From: Paracoccaceae bacterium
GTDB taxonomy: Bacteria > Pseudomonadota > Alphaproteobacteria > Rhodobacterales > Rhodobacteraceae
Reading direction: 5' to 3'
Assembly (NCBI GenBank): GCA_028874915.1
Contig: JAPPHA010000029.1
Location: 1 to 55,688 of the forward strand
DNA: 55,688 nucleotides
Of this stretch, positions 1 to 8,737 are shown piece after piece. A program made the translations under genes and the position numbers. Numbering within the stretch: the stretch's first letter is position 1; every line of letters starts with the position of its first letter. Under the pieces are notes generated by a model. The model ran no database searches and was not told the DNA's origin. It saw only the letters and a program-made list of their open reading frames with translations.

Positions 1-216
1 CGCAACCTCGGCAAGGAGCTGTCTCAACCGAACTTCAATCCGGCCGGTAAGCACCACGCCTCCAGCAGCGTTTGCGAAGGCCGCAATCTCATCCGCCCAG
101 TCGCCCCAAGTTGGCCGTTTCGGACAATCCCCGGCAAATTCGACCTGCTTGAATTCCCAGCCGCTGTCTTCGCCCAACCGCAGCCGGCTTTCGATTTCTT
201 CGATGCTGTAGATCAT
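1..216 (-). CDS. AlbA_2/Schlafen-type putative DNA-binding protein, N-terminal part only
   Basis: The gene starts at an ATG at 216 and reads leftwards off the window edge for 72 codons without a stop. Residues 4-26 (starting YSIEEIESRL, then GWEFKQVEF) and the block DEIAAFANAAGG at about 42-53 resemble the start of AlbA_2 (Schlafen-like, divergent AAA-associated) domain proteins, which often sit beside DUF1156 methylases in defence islands. After GGVVLTG the sequence (RIEVRLRQLLAEV) seems to lack about a dozen residues that relatives have before the LLVEV-like helix. The gene may therefore already be damaged. Function is inferred from family resemblance only. Confidence 0.5.
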   Translation of the reverse strand, partial: MIYSIEEIESRLRLGEDSGWEFKQVEFAGDCPKRPTWGDWADEIAAFANAAGGVVLTGRIEVRLRQLLAEVA

Positions 217-890
217 GTCCCGATAAGTCCAGTGATCCCTGCAAATTGTCTCGTATGTCTTGGATCGTCGTTTCCTGGCGGGTCAGTTCCGGCCACACCG
301 CGATCAGGCCGTTGTAGGATGTCGCCTCTTTGGCATCCCGCCGTTTGTTAGCGCAAATGTCGTTCAGACAATAGGCGAGGTCCTTGACTGCATCCGGTTT
401 TGCAGGGCCGATCAGTCGGAGAAGTCGCGCCGCGGCCTGTTCGCCTGCCTGTTCAAGTTCCCGGATCAGGTGTTGACAACACTCCCACCCAGTGAGGTGG
501 GAATCGGCCATTGGATCCCAATTGGTGTCGATCTCGTCGCGCTTGAGGATGCGGACCTTGCCGGCGGCGCTTTCCACAAATCCGGCATGTTTCACGCTAT
601 CGACCGAGATGCCGCGCGCCGTGGCGATACTGTTCGCGATACCGTATTCGCCTGCTTCACGTCGTTCTGCTCGAACCAAGTAATGGCAAGGTGGGTGTTC
701 GCATCGAATTCGCCCTCGAAACCACCGGAGTATTGATCGAGTTCCCGATTAATGAGTTGCAAAGCTGTTTTCACGGTCATCGGACTGTCGTTGGGTTCCA
801 GCACGGTCTCGCAGCGACTGACGACGTCCATGCCCAGGCCGATGGCCGATTGGGTGCGGACGACGTTTCTCTCGCGGCCGGAATGCGGGA
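89..890 (-). pseudogene. Decayed C-terminal remnant of a DUF1156 (adenine-specific methylase-like, anti-phage-associated) gene
   Basis: Two overlapping minus-strand frames together match the C-terminal part of DUF1156 proteins, which are large COG1743-type DNA methylases. From about 885 to 660 one frame reads RTQSAIGLGMDVVSR, then MTVKTALQLIN, then LAITWFEQN. From about 670 to 250 a second frame continues with EYGIANSIATARGISVDSV, then HLTGWECCQHLIRELE and a C-terminal SYNGLIAVWPELTR. The frame changes near 655-670. The remnant has no methylase core or start: just upstream, at about 890, there is an in-frame TGA next to the end of metZ. An intact protein would be several hundred residues longer. 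This is a truncated, frameshifted relic. A single assembly error could explain the frameshift but not the missing N-terminus. Confidence 0.65.
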
Positions 891-898
891 TTCAAAGC

Positions 899-2077
899 TC
901 AGGCCATGGTGAGCGCCCGCAAAAGGTCATCGAGGATGTCTTCGGGATCTTCGAGCCCAACGGACACTCGTACAAGCCCGCCCGAGATTCCGAGCACGGC
1001 CCGGTCCTCTTCACTCAGTCGCTGGTGAGTTGTCGTCGCCGGGTGAGTCACCAAGCTCTTGGCGTCGCCGAGATTGTTGGAAATGATGATCAATTCGAGC
1101 GCATTGAGGAATCGGAACGCTGCGTCCTTCCCGCCCCGCAGCTCCAGCGACAGAACCGTTCCGCCCGCCGTCATCTGGCGTCGGGCAACCTCGTGTTGAG
1201 GATGGTTGCCGGCGAAAGGGTAGATAACCCGGGACAGTTTCGGGTGATCTGCGAGCGATGCGGCAAGCGAAGCGGCTGAACGCGCCTGGGCTTCGCACCG
1301 GAGCGAAAGCGTCTCCATGGACTTGAGCATGACCCAGGCGTTGAACGGGCTGAGCGCCCCGCCCGTGTGCTTGAGAAAAGGCTCGAGCGTATCCCGGATG
1401 AACGATCGGGTCCCGAGAACGACGCCACCAAGACAGCGTCCCTGGCCATCAATGTGTTTTGTGGCGGAATAGATCAGGACATCCGCACCCAAGTCGAAAC
1501 TATCCTGGAAAACCGGTGTCGCGAAGACGTTGTCGACGAACACCTGCGCATTCCTTGCACGAGCAAGCCCGGAGACTGCGGCGATATCGATCACTTCGAG
1601 GGTCGGGTTGGAAATCGTCTCGAAAAAGATCGCCTTCGTGTCCGGACGGATCGCGGCCTCCCACTCGTCAAGACGTGTTCCGTCGACCATGGTGACTTCG
1701 ATTCCGAACCGCGGCAGCACGGTCTCGACGATATAGAGGCAGGAACCGAAGAGTGCCCGGGCGGATACGATGTGGTCGCCTGTCTTCAGGGACGACATGA
1801 GTGCCGCATTGACGGCCGCCATCCCCGACGCGGTAGCAAAGGCGTCTTCAGCGCCTTCCAGCGACGCGATCCGCTCCTCGAACATTCTGACGGTCGGATT
1901 TGAGTAACGCGAGTAAATGTATTCATCGTCCCCGCAGTCCTTGAATCGCTGTTCCGCCTGTTCGGCAGACGCATAGCGATACCCCTGCGTCAGGAACATG
2001 CCTTCAGAGACTTCGCCAAATCGACTTCGCTGCCCCCCCGCATGCACCAGCCGGGTCCTTCGTTTCATGGTATCCAT
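899..2077 (-). CDS. metZ: O-succinylhomoserine sulfhydrylase
   Basis: A 392-residue PLP enzyme of the Cys/Met metabolism family that condenses O-succinylhomoserine with sulfide to give homocysteine for methionine synthesis in the cytoplasm. The YSRYSNPT motif (55-62) and the PLP-lysine context SATKHIDGQGR (Lys207) are clear, and the length is normal. The ATG at 2077 is preferred over a longer reading to 2188 because AGGGAGG lies about 11 bases upstream and the family start (KRRTRLVHAGG) follows at once. The sulfhydrylase rather than cystathionine lyase/synthase assignment rests on overall resemblance to alphaproteobacterial MetZ (for example FKDCGDDEYIYSRYSNPT). The gene abuts the DUF1156 remnant downstream and is divergent from the dehydrogenase at 2448. 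Confidence 0.88.
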   Translation of the reverse strand: MDTMKRRTRLVHAGGQRSRFGEVSEGMFLTQGYRYASAEQAEQRFKDCGDDEYIYSRYSNPTVRMFEERIASLEGAEDAFATASGMAAVNAALMSSLKTGDHIVSARALFGSCLYIVETVLPRFGIEVTMVDGTRLDEWEAAIRPDTKAIFFETISNPTLEVIDIAAVSGLARARNAQVFVDNVFATPVFQDSFDLGADVLIYSATKHIDGQGRCLGGVVLGTRSFIRDTLEPFLKHTGGALSPFNAWVMLKSMETLSLRCEAQARSAASLAASLADHPKLSRVIYPFAGNHPQHEVARRQMTAGGTVLSLELRGGKDAAFRFLNALELIIISNNLGDAKSLVTHPATTTHQRLSEEDRAVLGISGGLVRVSVGLEDPEDILDDLLRALTMA

Positions 2078-2447
2078 ACGTGACGGGGCCTCCCTGCTCA
2101 CACGATCCCCTACCGTTCCTGCAGCCGGTTGGACGATGCCGTCCCGGCCGGGACAGTTCCGCCTACCGCGACGCCCGATGCAGGTCAAACGGAGAACCTC
2201 GCGGGTCCGCCTGAGGCAACGGTGATGACCACCGTCCGGAGTCCATCTTGCCCTTCAGTTTCAGGATAGGGCGATAACCGACCGACTCCGGATATCCTGC
2301 ATTCGCTGATTCGGTCATTCCGGTGCGTGCGCCAAATCGATTCGAAGGATCGAGACTCCGAAACCGAACGCCCGGAACGATGCCTGTTGACGGTTTCTGT
2401 AGGTTGCAGCATGCAAGCCCAATCGGAAATTCGGGAAAGGGACAGCC
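2078..2447. other. Divergent intergenic region between metZ and the hydroxybutyrate dehydrogenase gene
   Basis: This 370-base gap must hold both divergent promoters. A perfect 6-bp hairpin, ACGGTG-ATGAC-CACCGT, lies at 2219-2235, inside what would be the metZ leader. I looked for SAM-II and SAH riboswitch cores upstream of metZ and saw none that matched. No gene is evident. Confidence 0.4.
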
Positions 2448-3251
2448 ATGTTGGATCTGAGCAACAAGGCCGCATTACTCACAGGAGCCGCCGCTGGGAT
2501 CGGTCTCGGAATCGCCAAGGCCTTGGCTTCGGCCGGTGCCAAGGTGGCATTGCACGGCCTGCCGGGAGAACCAGCGGCAGATGAGGCCTGTCGACAGGTT
2601 CGGGCGGCGGGGGCTTCCGACGTGAGGTTTTTCGAAGCGGACTTACGGCGCTCTGACGAAATCGTTGCGCTGATGGAAGCCGTTCAGACATGGGATTCCA
2701 TCGACATCCTCGTCAACAATGCCGGCGTCCAGTTTACGGCTCCACTCCCGGAAATGCCGGAAGCGAACTGGGATGAAATCATCGCCGTCAATCTGACGGC
2801 AGCCTTCCATACGATGAAATCGGCGATGCCGGGCATGGCAAAACGCGGCTATGGCCGAGTCATCAACATCGCGTCCGTCCATGGCTTGGTCGCATCCGTT
2901 AACAAGGCCCCGTACACGGCCGCCAAATTCGGACTCGTAGGGCTCAGCCGCGTGGCGGCTCTCGAATACGCCACCGCCGGAGACAGGACATCAGGGGGAG
3001 TGACGGTCAACTGCATTTGTCCGGCGTGGACCGAAACCAACCTGATCGAACCACAAGTATTGGCCCGGGCCGAGGCGCTCGGAGTCGGCAGGGACGATGC
3101 CATCAACGACCTCCTGACTGAGAAACAGCCCTCATGCCGACTGACGACCCCGGAAGACATCGGAGAACTGGCGCTCTGGCTTTGTTCACCGGCGGCCCAC
3201 AACGTCACGGGCGGGGCAATTCCAATCGACGGCGGGTGGACATCCCAGTAA
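2448..3251 (+). CDS. bdhA: 3-hydroxybutyrate dehydrogenase (SDR family)
   Basis: A 267-residue short-chain dehydrogenase that most likely interconverts (R)-3-hydroxybutyrate and acetoacetate with NAD, in ketone body and polyhydroxybutyrate turnover. Visible features are the cofactor motif TGAAAGIG (12-19), NNAG (90-93), catalytic Ser143, Tyr156 and Lys160 (YTAAK), and a C-terminal GGAIPIDGGWTSQ, which is typical of 3-hydroxybutyrate dehydrogenases. The start follows a GGGAAAGGGACAGCC leader. This fits metabolically with the ethylmalonyl-CoA pathway genes at 30-34 kb, since both handle C4 acyl units. SDR substrate assignment from motifs alone is never certain, but the overall sequence is a good match. 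Confidence 0.82.
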   Translation: MLDLSNKAALLTGAAAGIGLGIAKALASAGAKVALHGLPGEPAADEACRQVRAAGASDVRFFEADLRRSDEIVALMEAVQTWDSIDILVNNAGVQFTAPLPEMPEANWDEIIAVNLTAAFHTMKSAMPGMAKRGYGRVINIASVHGLVASVNKAPYTAAKFGLVGLSRVAALEYATAGDRTSGGVTVNCICPAWTETNLIEPQVLARAEALGVGRDDAINDLLTEKQPSCRLTTPEDIGELALWLCSPAAHNVTGGAIPIDGGWTSQ

Positions 3252-3439
3252 TTGGCCCGTCGCCCCCCTTTTCGCGCCCGTTGTTCGTGGAGTCACGCCA
3301 TTCAATCGGATTCAGGCCAAGCACTCGTGCCAGGCTCGTGTCCGACTTTCCTGGTTGCAGTCTCCTGTTTTGACCGTGCGGCAGCAACGGTTGCCGAGTC
3401 GCGCATTGGGGAATGCAAACACCGGAAAAGGATCAGGAG

Positions 3440-4150
3440 ATGACGGAACCGATCTTGCTCTACTACTGGCCGACGCCGAACGGCTGGAAAATCACTATTG
3501 CCCTCGAGGAAATGGGCCTCCCCTATCGATTGCACCTGATCGATATCGGCGCAGGCGACCAGTTCGAACCGGAGTTCCTGGAGATCGCACCCAACAACAG
3601 GATGCCGGCCATCACAGACCCGGAAGGGCCCGATGGCGACCCGATCTCGATTTTCGAATCGGGCGCCATTCTCCTCTATCTCGCACGTAAGACTGGCCGG
3701 TTCATCGGGAGCTCCGAACGTGAACGCATTGAGGTCGAACAGTGGCTGATGTGGCAGATGGGTGGAGTCGGACCAATGGCTGGCCAGGCACATCACTTCA
3801 TACGCTATGCGCCGCAACTCGACCCACCCCAGGACCTGCCCTATGCCAAGGACCGCTACCGGGCAGAGACAGGACGCCTCTACCAGGTTCTCGACCGCCG
3901 CCTCGCGGGACGCGACTTCGTCTGCGGCGATTACTCGATTGCCGATATGGCCATCTGGCCCTGGGCTTGCCTCTGGGAAGGCCAGGAACAGGATATTTCG
4001 GGGTTGTCGAATTTCTCCGCCTGGCTCAACCGGTGCGCCGAGCGGCCGGCGGTTGCGAAGGGCCGGGCCGTTGCAGAGGAACACCGCTCGGGCAGCAAGC
4101 CGGACCGAAAGGCACAGAAAATCCTCTTCGGTCAGGGCCCGAGACAGTAG
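3440..4150 (+). CDS. Glutathione S-transferase family protein (YfcG/YghU-like disulfide reductase type)
   Basis: A 236-residue cytosolic GST-fold protein. The N-terminal thioredoxin-like domain (about 1-85) has the LYYWPTPNGWKITI start with Thr/Asn in the catalytic-loop position, NNRMPAITDPEG and the glutathione-binding ESGAILLYLA. The C-terminal helical domain has DRRLAGRDFVCGDYSIADMA, a standard GST motif. The TPNGWK-type active loop is typical of Nu-class, disulfide-bond-reductase-like GSTs. The ATG at 3440 follows AAGGATCAGGAG; an upstream ATG at 3413 would add nine residues and cannot be excluded. It lies between bdhA and edd on the same strand with gaps of 188 and 92 bases, so co-transcription is not shown. 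Confidence 0.85.
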   Translation: MTEPILLYYWPTPNGWKITIALEEMGLPYRLHLIDIGAGDQFEPEFLEIAPNNRMPAITDPEGPDGDPISIFESGAILLYLARKTGRFIGSSERERIEVEQWLMWQMGGVGPMAGQAHHFIRYAPQLDPPQDLPYAKDRYRAETGRLYQVLDRRLAGRDFVCGDYSIADMAIWPWACLWEGQEQDISGLSNFSAWLNRCAERPAVAKGRAVAEEHRSGSKPDRKAQKILFGQGPRQ

Positions 4151-4242
4151 CACGTGTCTCCGCCACCCGGGGGCGTGGCCCCATTGCCGCAGCGCAGAAA
4201 ACGCGATAGGCGATCGCGTCGGACGCTGCCTGGGAGTCGCAC

Positions 4243-6075
4243 TTGACCGTTCTCAACGAGACCATCGCCCGTGTCACCGAACGGATTGTCGACCGCAGCC
4301 GGGATTCCCGCCGGCTGTATCGGGATCACGTGCGACAGGCCCGGGAAACCGGGCCGGAACGGGCGCATCTTTCGTGCGGAAACATTGCCCATGCCTTTGC
4401 CACAAGCCCCGGCACGGACAAGGCGAAGCAGGCGGCCGGCACGTCCGGAAATCTGGCCATCATTACGGCCTACAACGACATGCTGTCGGCCCACAAACCC
4501 TACGAGAACTATCCGGAGGTCATCCGCGCCGAAGTTCGGAAGGCCGGCGGGACTGCCCAGGTGGCGGGCGGCGTCCCAGCCATGTGCGACGGCGTTACTC
4601 AGGGCCGGCCAGGGATGGAACTGTCGCTTTTTTCGCGGGACGTGATTGCCCTCGCCGCGTCGGTAGCACTTTCCCACAATGTCTTTGACGGCGCCGTCTA
4701 TCTCGGCATTTGCGACAAGATTGTCCCCGGATTGCTGATCGCCGCCGCGACCTTCGGACACCTGCCCGCGGTCTTCATTCCGGCGGGGCCCATGCCCTCG
4801 GGATTGCCCAACGAGCGCAAGGCCAAGATCCGGGAAGCCTTCGCATCGGGCGACGTTGAACGGTCGGTCCTCCTCAGAGCGGAAATGGCGTCCTATCACG
4901 CACCAGGGACGTGCACGTTTTATGGAACCGCAAACACGAACCAGATGCTGATGGAATTCATGGGGCTGCACTTGCCCGGCGCCAGTTTCCCGAACCCCGG
5001 CACGCCGATCCGGCAGACGCTCACCGAGGCGGCGGCCCGGAGGGCACTGGCCATCACCGAACGGGGACCTGCCTATACGCCGGTCGCCGACATTCTCGAC
5101 GAACGGACATTCGTCAACGGGATTGTCGGGCTGAACGCGACTGGCGGATCGACCAATCTCCTCCTGCATCTGGTGGCGGTTGCGCGAGCCGCCGGGATCG
5201 CCCTCCGGATGGAAGACTTTGCCGAGATTTCCTCGGTGACACCGCTTCTGGCCCGGATCTATCCAAACGGCCTCCTCGACGTTAACCACTTCCACGCCGC
5301 CGGCGGTCTCGGATTTGTCATTGGCGAATTGCTCGACTCGGGACACCTTCACCCTGATACGACGACCGTCGCCGATTCCGGGTTCGGTTCCGAAAGAGGA
5401 CTCCACGCCTACACCCGCGAACCGGTTCTGCGGGAGGGCGAACTCATGTGGCGCAATGGCCCATCCGCCAGCCTGAATACCGATGTCCTCCGGGGCATCT
5501 CCGATCCGTTCATGAATTCCGGCGGACTGAAATGCCTTTCCGGGACGTTGGGCTCGGCCGTGATGAAGGTGTCAGCGGTTCCCGAGGACAGGTTGGCCGT
5601 CACCGCTCCCGCCCGGGTCTTCGACAGCCAGGAGGGCGTCAAACGAGCCTTCAAGGCTGGCGAATTCGACAGAGACGTTGTCGTTGTCCTTCGACACCAG
5701 GGTCCCAAGTCGAACGGCATGCCGGAACTTCACGGGCTGACGCCCATCCTGGCGTCCGTTCAGGCCCGGGGACACCGCGTTGCGCTGGTCACGGACGGCC
5801 GGATGTCCGGGGCCTCCGGCAAGGTTCCGGCGGCTATCCATGTAACTCCGGAAGCCATGGACGGGGGACCGATCGCTTTCATTCGCGACGGGGACAGTCT
5901 CTGTATCGATGCCCGTTCCGGACGGCTCGATCACAGTCATGAGAGGGCGCACACAGACCCGAGCCCCGACCTTTCTGCGGGTCCGAACCTCGATCACCAT
6001 GGAACCGGCAGGAACCTCTTCAGCCTGTTCCGGCAACATGCCCGCTCCGCCCACGAAGGGGCCGGAATCCTCTGA
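4243..6075 (+). CDS. edd: Phosphogluconate dehydratase
   Basis: A 610-residue IlvD/Edd-family iron-sulfur dehydratase that converts 6-phosphogluconate to 2-keto-3-deoxy-6-phosphogluconate, the first committed step of the Entner-Doudoroff pathway. Family signatures include [33 protein letters not shown], the CDKIVPGLL segment with a cluster cysteine, [14 protein letters not shown] and [19 protein letters not shown]. Length is normal. The start is TTG at 4243, with GGGAG upstream and the family N-terminus following. It is four bases upstream of eda, forming a clear edd-eda operon. Confidence 0.95.
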   Translation: MTVLNETIARVTERIVDRSRDSRRLYRDHVRQARETGPERAHLSCGNIAHAFATSPGTDKAKQAAGTSGNLAIITAYNDMLSAHKPYENYPEVIRAEVRKAGGTAQVAGGVPAMCDGVTQGRPGMELSLFSRDVIALAASVALSHNVFDGAVYLGICDKIVPGLLIAAATFGHLPAVFIPAGPMPSGLPNERKAKIREAFASGDVERSVLLRAEMASYHAPGTCTFYGTANTNQMLMEFMGLHLPGASFPNPGTPIRQTLTEAAARRALAITERGPAYTPVADILDERTFVNGIVGLNATGGSTNLLLHLVAVARAAGIALRMEDFAEISSVTPLLARIYPNGLLDVNHFHAAGGLGFVIGELLDSGHLHPDTTTVADSGFGSERGLHAYTREPVLREGELMWRNGPSASLNTDVLRGISDPFMNSGGLKCLSGTLGSAVMKVSAVPEDRLAVTAPARVFDSQEGVKRAFKAGEFDRDVVVVLRHQGPKSNGMPELHGLTPILASVQARGHRVALVTDGRMSGASGKVPAAIHVTPEAMDGGPIAFIRDGDSLCIDARSGRLDHSHERAHTDPSPDLSAGPNLDHHGTGRNLFSLFRQHARSAHEGAGIL

Positions 6076-6078
6076 GCC

Positions 6079-6747
6079 ATGTCCGATCTCCTGCCGCTGC
6101 CACCATCCGAACGGAAACCGACGATCGAGAGCATCTGCAGGCTGTCGCCGGTCATCGCCGTTGTCACGATTCGCGAACTGAAATCGGCGTGCTGGCTCGC
6201 CGAGGCTCTCGTTGCCGGCGGTCTGCCGGTCGTTGAAGTGACACTCAGATCGCCGGAGGCGCTCGATGCAATCCGGGCCATGTCCGCAGTCGAGGGTGTC
6301 GTTGTCGGGGCCGGTACGATTGTCTCTCCCGGGCAGGTCGAGGCCGTCCTTGATGCTGGCGCGACCTTCGGCGTGTCCCCGGGGTCGACACCCGCGATTC
6401 TTGACGCCTGTGACGCCAACGGGTTGCCCTTCATGCCCGGTGTCGCGACATCCACGGAGGTCCTTGCGATGCAGAGCCGTGGCCACCGCATCCTCAAGTT
6501 CTTTCCGGCAGAATCGGCCGGTGGCCGGACCATGGTCAAGGCCTTCCACGCTCCCTTCCCCGACATCCGTTTCTGTCCAACCGGAGGTCTGACGGAATCG
6601 AACACGCCGCACTATCTGGAGTTACCCAACGTCATCTGTACCGGTGGATCCTGGGTCGCTCCGGAACCGCTCGTCCGGGCACGGGACCGCGACGGTATTG
6701 TCAGGCTTGCCCGAATGGCCCGGGAACTCGGCAATGGACCTCAGTGA
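6079..6747 (+). CDS. eda: 2-keto-3-deoxy-6-phosphogluconate aldolase
   Basis: A 222-residue class I aldolase that splits KDPG into pyruvate and glyceraldehyde 3-phosphate, finishing the Entner-Doudoroff pathway. The catalytic Glu53 (VVEVTLR), Thr80 (GAGTI) and Schiff-base Lys140 (ILKFFPAE) are all present, as is the phosphate-binding FCPTGGL. It follows edd by three bases and is almost certainly co-transcribed and coupled. It converges on the methyltransferase-HNH gene with a 42-base gap and no evident terminator hairpin. Confidence 0.95.
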   Translation: MSDLLPLPPSERKPTIESICRLSPVIAVVTIRELKSACWLAEALVAGGLPVVEVTLRSPEALDAIRAMSAVEGVVVGAGTIVSPGQVEAVLDAGATFGVSPGSTPAILDACDANGLPFMPGVATSTEVLAMQSRGHRILKFFPAESAGGRTMVKAFHAPFPDIRFCPTGGLTESNTPHYLELPNVICTGGSWVAPEPLVRARDRDGIVRLARMARELGNGPQ

Positions 6748-6789
6748 ACGGAAAGACCCGTCCGAATCCCGGCATGAGCGGATGGCGGA

Positions 6790-8526
6790 TCATTCTCCGT
6801 TCCATTCCTCCACCCGCTGATCGACGCGGAGAGCCGTCCGACGGATGTGGACGCCTTCAAAGATATCTTCCAGCCCAGTCGCCAAACCCGATCCCAACGG
6901 GAGTGACCCTCGGGCCTCGGCCATGAATCGTCGACATGCCGCCTCGTCACGGGAAACGTAGGCCGCATCCCACCAGTCGAGAATCCTCTCCCGGGCGTTG
7001 TCGAGCCGGACCGCGGATGGCAGTTTTTGCCTTTTCTCGCGCTGGTTCGTCCGGCGATCGGATGGCATCAGGTTCCACAGGTCGTCGCAGGGCCAGGCCG
7101 ACCAGGGAAGACAATGATCGATGTCAAGGCTGCTGCCTGTCAGGCGCCTACCGGTCCAGACACAGTACAGGGCCCGCCTGCCGAGAAGTCTTTCGGCCTC
7201 TCGACGGGCGAATTCGACATCCCGTTTCGGGTCCGACCATTGCAGGGCCCGGTCGACCAAACCCGGCTCCCGTTCCAGTTCCCGTCCTTGCCGTTTTGCC
7301 CAATCGCCCATCAGCGCTCTCCACTCGGAGGTCAGTGCCGGTTCGACCCAGACGTCGAAGCGCCCGAGCGCCCGCCAGAGATGTATCGGCACAAACATGT
7401 CGCCGAATCGGCGGAGATAGGTTTCGTCAATGTGAAGTCGGCCGTCCCGAAACCTCCTGGACTTCGAGTTCTGACGGCGGATCCGAAAAACCGGCTCCGA
7501 CGATCCGGGGTGAGTAATGTAACGGGCCGGCATTTTTTCGATGTGCCGGGCCGATTCGAGAAGCGCCCGGTCGACCGAATCCGCGTTGGCGCCTCGGAAC
7601 TCGGCGCCGAGTCGCAAGTCTAGCGGCGAAAGCGCAGCAATGCCGTTCCATCCCTTGCCTGCAAAACCGAGTCCGCTGACGCCGCGGTTCGTCGGGGTCT
7701 GCGGCAGGCCGGCCTCAACGAGAGGTTTGTAGAGCCGCATCCAGTTGAGAGCCACGAGGCCGAGAGGCACCGAAACGAAATCATCGTCTATGTATCTGCC
7801 GAGACCCTGCGAGCCGTCGGCGGCACGGGCAATCGCCCTGAGCAATCCGAGCTTGTATGTTGCCGACTTTCTGTCGTTCAAGATGATGTGGCGCAGTTGC
7901 GGCAACGCACCGGTTCCGTCATCCGGGAGCCGAAGTGCCATCCTTAGCGAAGGTGGCGAGTCGACCGTGCCCCGGCTGACCTGATTGCCATGTAGAATCT
8001 CTTCAAAGACGACAATGGCGCCAAGTTGCCTCGCGAGTGTCCCCAATGACACTGAGGGGTCCTGTCCCGACAACCGACCGATTGTCGCGGATTCCAACGG
8101 CAACGTGACCAGGACCTGTCCGCCAGGCTTGAGCAGTCCGGCGATTTTCCGGAAGGCACGAGATTGCTGACCTACGGCGACGTCGTGCCAGGGAGACGCC
8201 AGGAGAACCAGATCGAAGGACAGGCCCTGTTCATAAACCGACCGGAGTTCCGGAAGCTGGGACCGGCACCACCGGAGCGACCCAGATCCGCCGGTCCGCG
8301 CCATTCCGACGAAACGGCTGCGTGTTCGTGCCGGCGAATCGACAGCAACGACAGCATGTCCCAGACCCGCGAGCCACGCTGCGGCCTGGCCGCGGTCAGA
8401 GCCGATGTCGAGAACGGCCACGGGTTCCGCAGGCAACAGGTCGCCATACCAGGGCTCTCCGGACAGGACTCCCGGTGGTTTGAACATCCTTTCAGGACGA
8501 TGGTCGCTGCCTTCGATTTCCATCAT
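6790..8526 (-). CDS. Methyltransferase-HNH nuclease fusion protein of unknown function
   Basis: A 578-residue two-domain protein. Residues about 36-145 form a class I SAM-methyltransferase fold: motif I AVLDIGSDRGQ (37-47), an acidic strand-2 end VVAVDSP (59-65), a strand-4 region FDLVLLASPWHD (104-115) and LLKPGGQVLVTLP (131-143). The strand-4 region has no N/DPPY motif, so it does not look like a DNA amino-methyltransferase. Residues about 205-345 form an unnamed middle region with NDRKSATYKLGLLRAI and PLGLVALNWMRLYKPL, which resembles the region preceding HNH domains in some uncharacterised nucleases. Residues 453-500 form an HNH motif: YCVWTGR, then LDIDHCLPWSAWPCDDLWN, then SDRRTNQREKRQ. 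The putative metal/catalytic residues are His471, Asn485 and Asn494, an H-N-N type. It lies 211 bases downstream of ychF on the same strand. I know of no characterised homologue. A defence or nucleic-acid role is inference. Confidence 0.8.
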   Translation of the reverse strand: MMEIEGSDHRPERMFKPPGVLSGEPWYGDLLPAEPVAVLDIGSDRGQAAAWLAGLGHAVVAVDSPARTRSRFVGMARTGGSGSLRWCRSQLPELRSVYEQGLSFDLVLLASPWHDVAVGQQSRAFRKIAGLLKPGGQVLVTLPLESATIGRLSGQDPSVSLGTLARQLGAIVVFEEILHGNQVSRGTVDSPPSLRMALRLPDDGTGALPQLRHIILNDRKSATYKLGLLRAIARAADGSQGLGRYIDDDFVSVPLGLVALNWMRLYKPLVEAGLPQTPTNRGVSGLGFAGKGWNGIAALSPLDLRLGAEFRGANADSVDRALLESARHIEKMPARYITHPGSSEPVFRIRRQNSKSRRFRDGRLHIDETYLRRFGDMFVPIHLWRALGRFDVWVEPALTSEWRALMGDWAKRQGRELEREPGLVDRALQWSDPKRDVEFARREAERLLGRRALYCVWTGRRLTGSSLDIDHCLPWSAWPCDDLWNLMPSDRRTNQREKRQKLPSAVRLDNARERILDWWDAAYVSRDEAACRRFMAEARGSLPLGSGLATGLEDIFEGVHIRRTALRVDQRVEEWNGE

Positions 8527-8737
8527 TTCTTCTGCCGGAACCCGGGAGCGGTCATCTGACGATGGCAGGATCGTTGGACCTGCCAGGCACAGACCGTTCC
8601 TACACCGATCTCAGCCCGAATTCCGCCCGTCTTCAAGACCTGGCGAAGTGGTTGCAGGGACACCGGGCCTCCGAATTCCAATGAACTTGGCGAGAACTGG
8701 CGGGGACAAGGGGAGATCTTCCGCAGGTCCGGTTGAA

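Noticed and set aside
2078-2447. Possible SAM-II or SAH riboswitch upstream of metZ
   Set aside because: This is a common place for such switches in alphaproteobacteria, but I found no matching conserved core on the metZ leader strand, only a short hairpin.
6790-8526. Cas9-like or CRISPR-associated nuclease
   Set aside because: The HNH motif has the H-N-N pattern seen in Cas9, but there is no RuvC domain, no Arg-rich bridge helix and no repeat array anywhere in the window.
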